Shown one piece after another: positions 7,803 to 16,623 of a DNA stretch of 64,000 bases. Source of the stretch: JANSYA01 sp965243385 (GTDB lineage: Bacteria > Spirochaetota > Leptospiria > Leptospirales > Leptonemataceae). Made by a program: the position numbers and the translations under genes. The stretch's first letter is position 1; each line of letters opens with the position of its first letter. Where the stretch lies: NCBI GenBank assembly GCA_965243385.1, contig CBDEUV010000002.1:4588001-4652000 (forward strand), given 5' to 3'. A model generated the notes under the pieces. It was not told the origin of the DNA. It was given only the letters and a program-made list of their open reading frames with translations, and did not search any database.

Positions 7803-9278
7803 TCAGTTCCCGGAGCCGGGTACTTCGTCGAGTCGGCGGACCGTGAAGCCGGCCGCGCGAATCAATTCTTCGATTTCGCGCATATGCCCGGCGTCGCGGG
7901 TTTCGATGGCCAGGTCCAGATCGGCCGATCGCACCGAAACTCCTGTGAAGACGCGTTGGTGCGTTACATTGATGATATTGCCGCCGCCTTCCGCGACAAG
8001 ATTCGCGATCTTCGCGAGCATTCCCGGGGTGTCGTTGATCACGACCCGCAGCCGCGCGATACGGCCTTCGCGGGCGAGTTCGCGCAGAAGCACGCCCGCC
8101 AGCATGCGCGGGTCGATATTGCCGCCGCATAAAATCAAGGCCACCCGCCGGCCGCGAAATAGTTCCGGGTTCGCGATCACCGCCGCAAGTCCCGCCGCTC
8201 CCGCGCCTTCGACGACCGTTTTTTCTATACCCGCCAGCAAACTGATCGCCGACTCGATCTGGCTTTCGCGCACGAGCAGCACCTGACTCAGGCGATCGCG
8301 AACGATTCGCAAGGGCAGCGCGCCGATATTTTTGACGGCGATGCCTTCTGCGATGGTCGCGCCCCCCGGAATCGAATTCGCCGTGGTCCCTGCGGCGGGC
8401 CGGCCGTCGCCTTCGCCGCGTTCTCGATTTAAGATCTCGGCCAGCGAGGGGTACAGCTCGCTTTCCACCGCATGAATTTTCGCGTGCGAAGAAAGCCCCG
8501 CCGCGGCCGTCGCGATGCCGGCCACCAATCCGCCGCCGCCGACGGGCACCACCAGATCGTCGATATCCGGCCGGGCTGTTAGCATTTCCAGGCCCACCGT
8601 ACCCTGTCCCGCGATGATGCGCGGATCGTCGTAGGGGTGAATAAAGCTGAGTCCGCGCCGGGCCTGCAATAAGCGTGCGCATTCCGAAGCCTCGTCGACG
8701 TTCTCGCCGTCCAGCACGACTTCGGCGCCGAAGTCGCGGGTGTGCCGGACTTTAATGAACGGCGTATCGCGAGGCATCACGATGGTTACCGGGATTCCCA
8801 GTCGTCGTGCATGATAGGCGACGCCCTGGGCGTGATTGCCCGCGGACATGGCGATAACCCCCCGCGCGCGTTCCGCGGGACTCAACTGCAGCAGCGTATT
8901 CAGAGCGCCGCGTTCTTTGAATGAAGCCGTATACTGTAGATTTTCGAATTTGAGAAAGATCTCCGCCTGGCACAGCCGCGAAAGAGTGCGCGAATGCGTG
9001 AAGGGCGTGTCGACGATGGACTCTTTTAAGCGCCGGGCGGCGGCGCTTACGTCCGCGAAACTGACGGGCGAATCGGCGGCTGACTCGCTCGTTTCGTGCT
9101 TCGGCCCGTCGGCCTCGTTTGCGTTCGATGAATCGGTATCCAAATTTTTTCGTCCGATTTTTTCGGGGCGGGTCCGTGAAAAAAGGGCGCCGCCTTTCGA
9201 TATTTTTTTGGCTGCACCCCGGCGATTTCGCAAGCCGATTTTTTCAGAAGCGCCGGCGAAAATGCGTTTCGCCGTCAT
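7803..9278 (-). CDS. ilvA: Threonine ammonia-lyase (threonine deaminase)
   Basis: PLP enzyme converting L-threonine to 2-oxobutanoate and ammonia, the entry step to isoleucine, or used in catabolism. The PLP lysine is in ASFKERGA (Lys121 from this start), the glycine loop is PVGGGGLVAG, and one ACT domain ends the protein (about residues 415-490), as in the 400-residue ilvA class. The 491-residue frame has a basic N-terminus of some 70 residues not expected in the family; the true start may be the TTG at 9143 (446 residues) or nearby. No clear ribosome site decides it. It is divergent from the dodecin gene. Confidence 0.92.
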   Translation of the reverse strand: MTAKRIFAGASEKIGLRNRRGAAKKISKGGALFSRTRPEKIGRKNLDTDSSNANEADGPKHETSESAADSPVSFADVSAAARRLKESIVDTPFTHSRTLSRLCQAEIFLKFENLQYTASFKERGALNTLLQLSPAERARGVIAMSAGNHAQGVAYHARRLGIPVTIVMPRDTPFIKVRHTRDFGAEVVLDGENVDEASECARLLQARRGLSFIHPYDDPRIIAGQGTVGLEMLTARPDIDDLVVPVGGGGLVAGIATAAAGLSSHAKIHAVESELYPSLAEILNRERGEGDGRPAAGTTANSIPGGATIAEGIAVKNIGALPLRIVRDRLSQVLLVRESQIESAISLLAGIEKTVVEGAGAAGLAAVIANPELFRGRRVALILCGGNIDPRMLAGVLLRELAREGRIARLRVVINDTPGMLAKIANLVAEGGGNIINVTHQRVFTGVSVRSADLDLAIETRDAGHMREIEELIRAAGFTVRRLDEVPGSGN

Positions 9279-9372
9279 TTTTTATTTGACCGATCGCGAA
9301 TTTCGCGCAGCGTCGAGGGCGTTCGCGGCGCGCCCAAAAGCGGAAGCCGTCGGGGGACTGCGAGGGGGATTT

Positions 9373-9579
9373 ATGGAAAGCGTTTACAAAGTGATCGAGC
9401 TGGTCGGATCCAGCCCTGTATCCTGGGAAGAGGCCGCGCGCAATGCCGTAGAACTCGCCGCGAAATCGGTGAAGAATATGCGGGTGGCTGAAGTGAAAGA
9501 ACTGGATCTGAAAATCGAAGACGGCAAGGTCGTCGCCTATCGCGCGAAGGTCTCCGTGTCGTTTAAGTACGAGGTGTAA
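9373..9579 (+). CDS. Dodecin (flavin-binding oligomer)
   Basis: A 68-residue protein matching dodecins over its full length: VYKVIELVGSSPVSWEEAARNAVELA, then RVAEVKELDLKIEDGKVVAYRAKV and SFKYEV, broken here by a few substitutions. Dodecins are dodecameric shells that store or buffer flavins. The ATG at 9373 follows GAGGGGGAT; the much longer frame running upstream is antisense to ilvA and has no family support. The stop is one base before the ACT gene, so the two are an operon. Confidence 0.9.
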   Translation: MESVYKVIELVGSSPVSWEEAARNAVELAAKSVKNMRVAEVKELDLKIEDGKVVAYRAKVSVSFKYEV

Positions 9580-9580
9580 A

Positions 9581-9988
9581 ATGGAAATCGTACAGCAGCT
9601 TTCAGTGCTCGCGGCGAATCAGCCGGGAACGCTGGCGAATATCTGCGGTATGCTGCGTGACGAAAACGTCAACATTCGCGGGATCACGGTCGCCGACCAT
9701 GTCGATCACGCGCTGGTGCGCATGGTCGTGGACGATGCGACCCGCGCGGCGCATTTGATGGGGGAGGCGGGCTTAGTTGTCCTGGAAGGCGCGGTGATTC
9801 GCATCGACCTTGCTTTCGGCCCGGGGTCACTCGAATACGTCGCCGAAGCCCTGGGGCAGGGAAAAGTGAATATCGCGTACGTGTACGCGACCGAGCCGCC
9901 GGAGGACGGCGGGCTTTCGAGCATGTATGTGATGACCGACGACAATCAGCGCGGCCTGGACGTATTGCGGAAAAAATTCCGAAACTGA
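9581..9988 (+). CDS. Tandem ACT-domain protein
   Basis: A 135-residue protein with two ACT domains (about 5-68 and 72-134). The first starts with VLAANQPGTLANICGMLRDENVNIRGITV, the classical amino-acid-binding strand-loop-helix with a conserved Gly split across the loop. ACT-only proteins are regulatory; the ligand is unknown. It begins one base after the dodecin stop with GAGGTG as ribosome site, indicating coupled translation. The gene lies head-to-head with ilvA, which carries its own ACT domain, so a link to branched-chain amino acid control is possible but unproven. Confidence 0.8.
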   Translation: MEIVQQLSVLAANQPGTLANICGMLRDENVNIRGITVADHVDHALVRMVVDDATRAAHLMGEAGLVVLEGAVIRIDLAFGPGSLEYVAEALGQGKVNIAYVYATEPPEDGGLSSMYVMTDDNQRGLDVLRKKFRN

Positions 9989-10023
9989 AACCGCGCTTCC
10001 AATCAGTCGGACTGCGGGGCGAT

Positions 10024-12315
10024 TCAGGCCCGTACGATGAAGCCCTGCGTGATTTCGTGCAGTTGGTCGGATTCGCCGCGCAGCTGTCGTACGACTTCCG
10101 CGATGCGGTCGGCGCTTTCCGCCGTGCGCTGGGCCACGTCGTTGATCTGCTCGAGGGTGCGCGCCATCTCGCCGGTCGTGGTCTTCTGCTCGCCGGTGGC
10201 CCGGGCGATCATCTTCGCGGTGGAATCCATTTCCGTGACGCTTTCCATTACGTCGCGCCCGGTCGTCCGCTGCGACTGGGCGGTCGCCTGAATTTCTTCG
10301 CCGACCTCCCGGGCGAGCTGCGCCGAGCGGGTCAATTGTTCGATTGCGGATCCGAGGCTGCCGACTTTTTGAGCGCCGTCGCTGACCCGGCTGTTGTTGA
10401 TATCTATTAGCTTCTTGATTTGCGCGATGGCCTGATTGCTCTGCTCGGCCAGGCGCGAAACTTCGTCGGCGACGACTGCGAATCCGCGACCGGCCTCGCC
10501 CGCCCGGGCCGCTTCGATCGAAGCATTGAGCGCGAGCAGATTCGTTTTATCCGAGATCGAAACGATTACGTCGACGATACTCAGGATATCGTTCGAGCTG
10601 TTTTGAATCTGCTCCATGCCGGCGATGGAATCCGCGTTGACTTCGCGAACCTCCCGGGCCCGCGAAAGGCTCTCCTCCGCGCTTTCATTGACGACATTCG
10701 CGCGTTCGGCGACGCGTTCGATCGCCGCTCCGAGATCTTGATTCAATGCCCGGGTTACTTCGCCCACCCGGTCCGCCTGGCCGCTGACCATCTCCGCGAT
10801 TTCGCGCGTAGACGAAGAGACTTCTTCCATCGACGCGGAGGCCTGTTCGACCGCTGCGGCCTGGGACTGTGCGCCGCCGGATAATTCGCGCGCGGTTTTT
10901 TCGAGCGACTGAATTTCGCCGGCGACTGAATTGACGGTTTCGCGAATACGCTGAATGATTCCGCTCAGGTTCGCCAGAAAGAGGTTCAGGTCGATCGTCA
11001 GCATGCCGCTTTCGTCGAGTCCCGGCGCGCCGCGCCGCACGGCCAGATTGCCGTCGCCCAGATTGCGCACCATCGCATAGATCGATTGAATCCCCTGGAG
11101 CACGACCGACGCGTTCGAGATGGCGAGGACCAGCACGACCAGTATCCCCGCGAGAGTAAAGATACCAAGCCAGAAGAGATACACCGGTAGATCCGTTAAG
11201 GCGAGTTCGACTCGCACGATCGACACGAGAAATAGATCGCCGGCGTCCGGGGAGCGCAGCGGAGTCCAGCCCACGACGTATTCAGTGCGGGCGTCGTAAA
11301 AGCCTGCGTTGGCTTCGTTCGCGGGATGCTCCGCAAGCTCCGCTTGAATCTCTCGCATCAGCCTGGCGTCCAGTGACAGACCGGCGGAGCGGCTGACCAT
11401 CGCTTCCGGATTCAGCGCCGACGCCGATACGACCTGGTGATACTCCCCCGAAACTGATTTCGAAGGATCCGCTGTCGCGCCGTAGAGAGTCGTGGCCAGC
11501 TTTTGCCAGTCTGCGATCGTGCCGGCGTTGTCGGGCAACTGCTGCTGAACGGCCACGATGCTTGCCTGGCGCCGGGCCAGGTCGCTCTGGCTCGTGAACA
11601 CCACCGAGTGGTAGCTGGCGAAGAAACCGAAGCCGCCGAGCCAGACTGTAAAACCCACGGCGAAGAGCATGAACGCCAGGATCAAACGCGCGCCCAGCCC
11701 CAGCCGGGCCGCCTTAAAATTAAAATTCCGGCGCAGGGCCTCGACCGTGAAGCGCTCGGTGACGCTGCCGGACAGAGCGCCCGTGGCGCCAATCATCATA
11801 AACGGACACGCCAGAGCTCCGGAAATCTGTCCGACCAGCAGGCTGCCGGCGGCGAGATCGCCGACGTCGGCCTGGAACCAGTAGACCAGAGCCGCAATAC
11901 CCGTCACCCACCACGCGATCGAGTAGTAGATCCCGGACCAGATCGGCAAAAACAGGATTCGATCCAGTGATTTGCGCAGCTCCGGGTCGGAAATTTGATC
12001 CGCTTCGCCGGAATTCAGCATGTCGGCATGCCGCAGCGGCCCGCGCAGATGCAGCCAGATTCCGGCCAGTCCGGGAAGCAGGACCAGGAGCCAGAGAATC
12101 ACGCTGACTGCCATTAATTGAACGTAGTATTCCGGGCGGATCATGGACATGAAAAACAGCGAACAAATCCATTCGAAATGCCAGATTGCGAAGATCAGAA
12201 TAAAGGCGATTAAGATTCGGCGTAGCAAAAGTCCTCTCCCGGTTCGTAATACCTTTTCGCGACAGGCCTGGACCGTCAAAGCAAACCTGGATTTTTCGTG
12301 CGAAATCCCGCGCAT
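10024..12315 (-). CDS. Methyl-accepting chemotaxis protein
   Basis: Membrane chemoreceptor of 763 residues. The N-terminal part has several hydrophobic helices (about 30-60, 68-90, 130-190), then a sensory region flanked by helices near 215-240 and 375-400, a HAMP segment, and a long coiled-coil signalling domain. The hairpin tip that contacts CheA/CheW reads TNLLALNASIEAARAGEAGR, followed by GFAVVADEVSRLA. Several N-terminal helices rather than two is unusual for a classical receptor. The ligand cannot be deduced. It is divergent from a STAS gene, with an inverted repeat in the shared upstream region. Confidence 0.92.
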   Translation of the reverse strand: MRGISHEKSRFALTVQACREKVLRTGRGLLLRRILIAFILIFAIWHFEWICSLFFMSMIRPEYYVQLMAVSVILWLLVLLPGLAGIWLHLRGPLRHADMLNSGEADQISDPELRKSLDRILFLPIWSGIYYSIAWWVTGIAALVYWFQADVGDLAAGSLLVGQISGALACPFMMIGATGALSGSVTERFTVEALRRNFNFKAARLGLGARLILAFMLFAVGFTVWLGGFGFFASYHSVVFTSQSDLARRQASIVAVQQQLPDNAGTIADWQKLATTLYGATADPSKSVSGEYHQVVSASALNPEAMVSRSAGLSLDARLMREIQAELAEHPANEANAGFYDARTEYVVGWTPLRSPDAGDLFLVSIVRVELALTDLPVYLFWLGIFTLAGILVVLVLAISNASVVLQGIQSIYAMVRNLGDGNLAVRRGAPGLDESGMLTIDLNLFLANLSGIIQRIRETVNSVAGEIQSLEKTARELSGGAQSQAAAVEQASASMEEVSSSTREIAEMVSGQADRVGEVTRALNQDLGAAIERVAERANVVNESAEESLSRAREVREVNADSIAGMEQIQNSSNDILSIVDVIVSISDKTNLLALNASIEAARAGEAGRGFAVVADEVSRLAEQSNQAIAQIKKLIDINNSRVSDGAQKVGSLGSAIEQLTRSAQLAREVGEEIQATAQSQRTTGRDVMESVTEMDSTAKMIARATGEQKTTTGEMARTLEQINDVAQRTAESADRIAEVVRQLRGESDQLHEITQGFIVRA

Positions 12316-12351
12316 GCGAAAACATGAGGAAGCCGCGAATATCGCGCGGGG

Positions 12352-12409
12352 AATGCAATCGCTCCTTTAGAAAATTGTTAAAAGTATGAGTCTGTTAATA
12401 AATTGCATT
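12352..12409. repeat. Separated inverted repeat AATGCAAT / ATTGCATT in a divergent promoter region
   Basis: AATGCAAT at 12352-12359 and ATTGCATT at 12402-12409 are perfect reverse complements 42 bases apart. They flank the AT-rich centre between the chemoreceptor start (12315) and the STAS start. They could be paired operator half-sites; this is position-based inference. Confidence 0.4.
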
Positions 12410-12446
12410 GTGTTCCTGGCGGCGTCGGTATGCACTTGAGAATATC

Positions 12447-12791
12447 GTGCAGTACATTGCGGAAAACGAAGCGGGGATTTTGATCATTCGCTTTCAGGAA
12501 GCGGTTCTGAATCAGCAGATGACGGACGATCTTCGCAAAGTCCTCTTCGGAGGACTGCGCGGCGAACACCAGGCCACGATTCTGGACTTTTCGGACGTGA
12601 CTTATGCGGCTTCGTTGCCGCTCAGTATTCTGTTCGCGATCGGCGAACAGCTGCGCGAATTCGGTCGCCGGTTGCTACTGATCAACGTTCCGGAGATTGT
12701 GCGCTCGGCTCTGCATTTTCAATACGCCAGCCAGCCCTTCGAATACTGGCCGAATCGCGAGGCGGCGCTTCGAGCCCTGCAGGAAGGCTGA
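12447..12791 (+). CDS. Single-domain STAS protein
   Basis: A second anti-sigma-antagonist-like STAS protein, 114 residues from the GTG at 12447 (ribosome site GAGAA), or 127 from a TTG at 12408. The core is TILDFSDVTYAASLPLSILFAI; Ser56 aligns with the SpoIIAA phosphoserine, and as in the STAS protein at 7359-7721 the preceding Asp is missing (here Ala). That shared departure from the DS motif suggests the two are paralogues with similar partners. The last residues lie 34 bases from the convergent ligA. Confidence 0.77.
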   Translation: MQYIAENEAGILIIRFQEAVLNQQMTDDLRKVLFGGLRGEHQATILDFSDVTYAASLPLSILFAIGEQLREFGRRLLLINVPEIVRSALHFQYASQPFEYWPNREAALRALQEG

Positions 12792-12825
12792 GCGGTCCGG
12801 AATCACGCCGACGTACATCGCGTCC

Positions 12826-15162
12826 TTATTGCTTTAACATCTGAAGAAACTCAGTTTCGCTCACGACCGTCACCCCGAGCTTCTCGGCTTTCGCGAGTTT
12901 GCTACCGGCGCCGTCGCCGGCCAGCAGATGTGTCGTTTTGGAACTCACGCCGGTGACGATGCGACCGCCCCGGACCCGCACCGCTTCCATTGCTATATCG
13001 CGCGGTCGAAATTCAGCGAAACTGCCGGTCACGCACCAGCTCTGGTCCGCGAAGATCTGCGGCAGCCCCGGACCGTCTTCGCGTTCCGGCGCGGCCATCT
13101 GCAGGCCGGCCGCTTTTAATTCCTCAATGAGCGTTAAGATCTGCGGGTCCTGGAATTGTTCGAGTACGGCCTCCGCCGTCCGCGGTCCCACGCCGTCCAT
13201 TTCAGCCAGGGTCTCGGCGGCATTATCGTCGCCGGCCAGCTCGATGATGCGGTCGATGGAATCGTAACCTTCCGTAATCAGAATTCCAGTGACATGGGTG
13301 GCCACTTCCCGCAATCCCAGGGAAGGTAATACATAGCGGAATTCGCGTGTTTTGGAGGCTTCGATGCCTTCGAGTAAAATGCGCACCGATTTCTCGCCGA
13401 AGCCTTCGATGGCCTCCAGCTCTTCGCGCTTGCGGTGCAATTCGTAAATATCGGGCAGGCGTTTGACATAACCCTGCTCGAAAAGAATTTCCATGACGCG
13501 TTCGCCCAGCCCGGCGATATCCATCTGCTTGCGCCCGGCGAAAAACACCAGGCGATTCAGCTGCTTTTCCGGACACTCGGGGTTCGGACACATCCAGTCG
13601 ACGGCGTCTTCTTCGCGCTTAAGACCGGTTTTACAGGCCGGGCATTTTTTGGGAAAGCGATAGGCGCGGCCCGTACCGGGATCTACGACTTCTTCAACCG
13701 CCGGAATGATTTCGCCGCGCTTCGAGACTTTCACCAGCGATCCGATGCGCACGCCCAGTTTTTTGATATAGTCGGCGTTGTGCAGCGTCGCGTAGCTGAC
13801 CGTGGTGCCTGCCAGCTGCACCGCCTTGAGGCGGGCGCGCGGCGTGACCCGGCCGGTGCGGCCGACCTGCAATTCGATATCCTCGACCGTTGTTTCGCCC
13901 AGCTCCGGTTCGAATTTCAATGATGTAGCCCAGCGCGGATTGTTGGCGGTAAAACCCAGTCGTTCGCGCAACTCCAGATCGTCGATCTTCAGCACCAGGC
14001 CGTCGACGGGCATCGTGACATTTTCCTTTTCGGCCGTAAACTGAGCGATCGTGGTTTCAAGTTTCGCGCCGCTTACGAAGCGATTGTCCGGCGAAACCGG
14101 CAGGCCCAACAGCTTTAGTTTTTTCAACACCGCCTGGTCGGTCGTGAGTTTGTGCTCGCGCAGATATTCGCGCGGGAAATGGCCTTCGAAAGCGACCCAG
14201 CGCAGCGGACGCCGGGCGACGTCGGCCGGTTTTTTGTGTTTGAGCGTGCCCGCCGCCAGATTGCGCGGATTCGCGTACACCCAGCCGATGCTTTCGTTGA
14301 ACTCCGCGAATTCGGCGAAGGTCATATAAACTTCGCCGCGAACCGCAACGTTGATTTTTTCTTTGATTGTGCGCGGCACGTCTCGAATGGTGAGGGCGTT
14401 CGCCGTAACTTCGTCGCCGACCTGACCGGTGCCGCGGGTTACGGCGCGCACGAGCCGGCCGGCTTCGTAATACAATACGAGCGTCGCGCCGTCCACTTTC
14501 CATTGCACGCCGACTTTTGTGTCGTGAGGGACGACCTGCTTTTCGGACCACTCCAAGGCTTCTTCCGGGGAGTAGGTATTGCCCAGCGATAGAACCGGAA
14601 TGGTGTGCTGGAATTTCGGGAATTCATTTTCCAGATCGGAGCCGACCAGCTGCGTGGGCGAATCAGGGCGGGCGTCCGCGGGATAGCGGGCTTCGAGCTT
14701 CTGGAGCTCGGCGAAGAGGCGGTCGAATTCGCGGTCTGATATTTCCGGCTGATTCTTTTGATAGTACAGCTGCTGGTGACGCCGAAGCTCTTTTTCGAGA
14801 TCGCGCATGCGCTGGTATTGCGGCCCGCGTTCCTCAGCCGGAATCGCCGCCTGATCGCGCTTTCCGGCGGAGCTCGACCGGGCTTTCGCGGCCGCTTTTT
14901 TCGCCGCTCGTTTGGGAGCCGCCTTCGCATGATTCGCGTTTTTTTTGGGGACGGATTTCTTTTTGGTTAGCGCTTTTGATCGCGCGGTTTTCGGGGCCGC
15001 CGTCTTTTTGGAAGCGGCCTTCTTTTTCGAAGCTGTTTTTTTGGGCGATCTGGCCGCGGATTTTTTCGCGGCCTTTTTCAGTTTTTTCTTCGATTCTTTT
15101 TTGACTGCTCGTCCGGCGGTTTTTTTGCTCTTGTTTTGCGACCTGGCTGCGGTTGGGGGCAT
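12826..15162 (-). CDS. ligA: NAD+-dependent DNA ligase LigA with Lys/Ala-rich N-terminal tail
   Basis: Seals nicks in replication and repair using NAD+. Domains in order: a Lys/Ala-rich tail (about residues 8-110), the Ia domain (QLYYQKNQPEISDREFDRL), the nucleotidyl-transferase with KVDG (Lys222 from this start), an OB fold, a four-Cys zinc finger (CPAC and CPNPEC), the helix-hairpin-helix region and a C-terminal BRCT. LigA is usually about 670 residues; here it is 778. The open frame extends to 15405 (859 residues), but that part overlaps the divergent gene starting at 15293, so I prefer the ATG at 15162, with the ATG at 15189 as alternative. The tail resembles histone H1 C-termini. Confidence 0.95.
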   Translation of the reverse strand: MPPTAARSQNKSKKTAGRAVKKESKKKLKKAAKKSAARSPKKTASKKKAASKKTAAPKTARSKALTKKKSVPKKNANHAKAAPKRAAKKAAAKARSSSAGKRDQAAIPAEERGPQYQRMRDLEKELRRHQQLYYQKNQPEISDREFDRLFAELQKLEARYPADARPDSPTQLVGSDLENEFPKFQHTIPVLSLGNTYSPEEALEWSEKQVVPHDTKVGVQWKVDGATLVLYYEAGRLVRAVTRGTGQVGDEVTANALTIRDVPRTIKEKINVAVRGEVYMTFAEFAEFNESIGWVYANPRNLAAGTLKHKKPADVARRPLRWVAFEGHFPREYLREHKLTTDQAVLKKLKLLGLPVSPDNRFVSGAKLETTIAQFTAEKENVTMPVDGLVLKIDDLELRERLGFTANNPRWATSLKFEPELGETTVEDIELQVGRTGRVTPRARLKAVQLAGTTVSYATLHNADYIKKLGVRIGSLVKVSKRGEIIPAVEEVVDPGTGRAYRFPKKCPACKTGLKREEDAVDWMCPNPECPEKQLNRLVFFAGRKQMDIAGLGERVMEILFEQGYVKRLPDIYELHRKREELEAIEGFGEKSVRILLEGIEASKTREFRYVLPSLGLREVATHVTGILITEGYDSIDRIIELAGDDNAAETLAEMDGVGPRTAEAVLEQFQDPQILTLIEELKAAGLQMAAPEREDGPGLPQIFADQSWCVTGSFAEFRPRDIAMEAVRVRGGRIVTGVSSKTTHLLAGDGAGSKLAKAEKLGVTVVSETEFLQMLKQ

Positions 15163-15292
15163 GGTTCTCGGTGTCGGTGCAATGCGCATCGGCGACGCCG
15201 CGCATTGGATTGTGATTTGCGAATGCGGTACAGGCAACCCGTGGGCCGAAATTTTACTACCGAAAAATGAACAAAGAATCCTGGAACATTCA

Positions 15293-15877
15293 ATGATTGC
15301 GGACCTGCTGCAGCGATGGAAACAGCTCGGAGCTCGAATTCGCGGTCGCGCCGCCGATCCGAACGACATCGACGCCCTGATCGAACGCATCGGGGCCCGG
15401 CACACCCCGGAAGATCGTCGACGGGCCTACGCGCTGTTTCTCAGCAATGCCCTGTATGCACCGGTGATTTCGCTCGGCGAACGTGACGATGCAAAGTCGA
15501 AGCCGGGCGACAAAACGAAATCAAAAAAGGCCCAAAAAAAGACCCAGAAGAAGGCCTCGAAAAAAACCGCCAAAAAAAAGAAAGCGGCAAAACACAACGG
15601 AGCGTCGGGGGACGCGCCGGTCGATCAGCGTATGAATCTGGCCATGGCCGGCGTGAATGGATTTCAGATGCTCTTGATGTATACTTCCGGAGATGACGAA
15701 CGTATCGCCCGGGACGCGGAGCACCAGTTGAGTTTGCCGGGCCGGCGGGCTTTTGAAATGACCCTGCAGACCGAAGGCGTCGACGGCCTCCTGATCCACA
15801 ACAAACGCAACGCCTGGATGGCATTGCCGAACGAGCTGCTGCGAGAAATTCTCGAAGTCTTTCCCGAAGACGGCTGA
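15293..15877 (+). CDS. Uncharacterised protein with central Lys-rich segment
   Basis: I do not recognise a family. From the ATG at 15293 (GGAAC eight bases upstream) it has 194 residues: an N-terminal helical part, a Lys-rich linker at about 68-101 (KKAQKKTQKKASKKTAKKKK), and a C-terminal part of about 90 residues (MNLAMAGVNGFQMLLMYTSG then ALPNELLREILEVF). No signal peptide or membrane helix is seen. It is divergent from ligA, whose N-terminal tail has the same composition, and lies 33 bases before the Crp/Fnr gene. Nucleic-acid contact through the linker is an inference. Confidence 0.65.
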   Translation: MIADLLQRWKQLGARIRGRAADPNDIDALIERIGARHTPEDRRRAYALFLSNALYAPVISLGERDDAKSKPGDKTKSKKAQKKTQKKASKKTAKKKKAAKHNGASGDAPVDQRMNLAMAGVNGFQMLLMYTSGDDERIARDAEHQLSLPGRRAFEMTLQTEGVDGLLIHNKRNAWMALPNELLREILEVFPEDG

Positions 15878-15910
15878 TCCAGCTGTCGACCGGGCTGCTG
15901 TCGGACTAAC

Positions 15911-16528
15911 ATGAATACTCCTGAATCCAGCCGTCCGGGAGCTCGCGATCTTCGACTGGTACGCCGCGCGCTTGGTGAATTGGTCGCGCTTCCGGCGGCG
16001 GCCTGGCGCGATTTTCGAAAGCTGCTTGTCGCTCGCGAATTAGAGCGCGGCGAATTTTTCGTCCGGGCGGGTGAGCCGGCAAGAGAGTTTGCCGTCGTGC
16101 TCAGCGGCGCCCTCCGCGAGTTTTATCTTCGCCCGGACGGTACGGAATTTAACAAAAGCTTTTGTCTCAGCGGCGAATTTTCCGGCAGCTATTACGATTT
16201 GCTCCGGGCTTCCGCTTCGACCGCGTCTATCGTGGCGATGAGCGATTGCCGGCTGGTCGTGGGCGACTATCGTGCATTCACCGAACTCTACGAACGGCAT
16301 CCGACGTGGGAGCGGGCGGGGCGACTGATCGCTGAAAACCTTTTTATCCGAAAGGCGCGCCGGGAATACGAATTCATGGCGCTGACCGCGGAAGAGCGCT
16401 ATCGTTTGCTGCAGGAGCGTACGCCCCAGCTGGAGGACCTGATTCCGCAGTTTCATATCGCCTCCTATCTTGGAATAACGCCGGTCGCACTGAGCCGGAT
16501 TCGTCAACGCATGCGTGATCGCGAATAA
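15911..16528 (+). CDS. Crp/Fnr-family transcription regulator
   Basis: A 205-residue protein with an N-terminal cyclic-nucleotide-binding-type beta roll (about 35-125; GEFFVRAGEPAREFAVVLSG and RPDGTEFNKSF) and a C-terminal winged helix ending IASYLGITPVALSRIRQRM. The phosphate-binding Arg pattern of true CRP is not evident, so the effector is unknown; no Cys cluster of Fnr is present. It resembles the regulator at 50022 at the C-terminus. A TTAAC-N4-GTTAA repeat stands between this gene and the hydrolase downstream. Confidence 0.85.
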   Translation: MNTPESSRPGARDLRLVRRALGELVALPAAAWRDFRKLLVARELERGEFFVRAGEPAREFAVVLSGALREFYLRPDGTEFNKSFCLSGEFSGSYYDLLRASASTASIVAMSDCRLVVGDYRAFTELYERHPTWERAGRLIAENLFIRKARREYEFMALTAEERYRLLQERTPQLEDLIPQFHIASYLGITPVALSRIRQRMRDRE

Positions 16529-16557
16529 ATTCGATCTTCCTGAAAAAGTGACGGCAA

Positions 16558-16573
16558 ATTAACTCCGGTTAAT
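16558..16573. promoter_or_regulatory. Candidate Crp/Fnr operator ATTAAC-N4-GTTAAT
   Basis: Perfect 6-bp inverted arms with a 4-bp centre (core TTAACTCCGGTTAA at 16559-16572), the half-site length and spacing typical of Fnr/PrfA-type sites. It is followed by a possible -10 (AGTATA/TATATG, 16596-16603), which places the centre about -42 to -45 from the expected transcript start, close to a class II activator position. The same motif occurs twice behind the second Crp/Fnr gene. Confidence 0.55.
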
Positions 16574-16623
16574 GCGTCGGGGGGAAAAATCTATCAGTAT
16601 ATGACTTCGCACGGAGGTCATGC

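Noticed and set aside
8836..9372. Long plus-strand frame running into dodecin
   Set aside because: It is antisense to ilvA, and only the last 68 residues match a family; dodecin's own ATG has a ribosome site.
15163..15405. Extension of the DNA ligase reading frame to 859 residues
   Set aside because: The first 81 residues have no ligase similarity or consistent composition and overlap the divergent gene starting at 15293; the Lys-rich tail starts after the chosen ATG.
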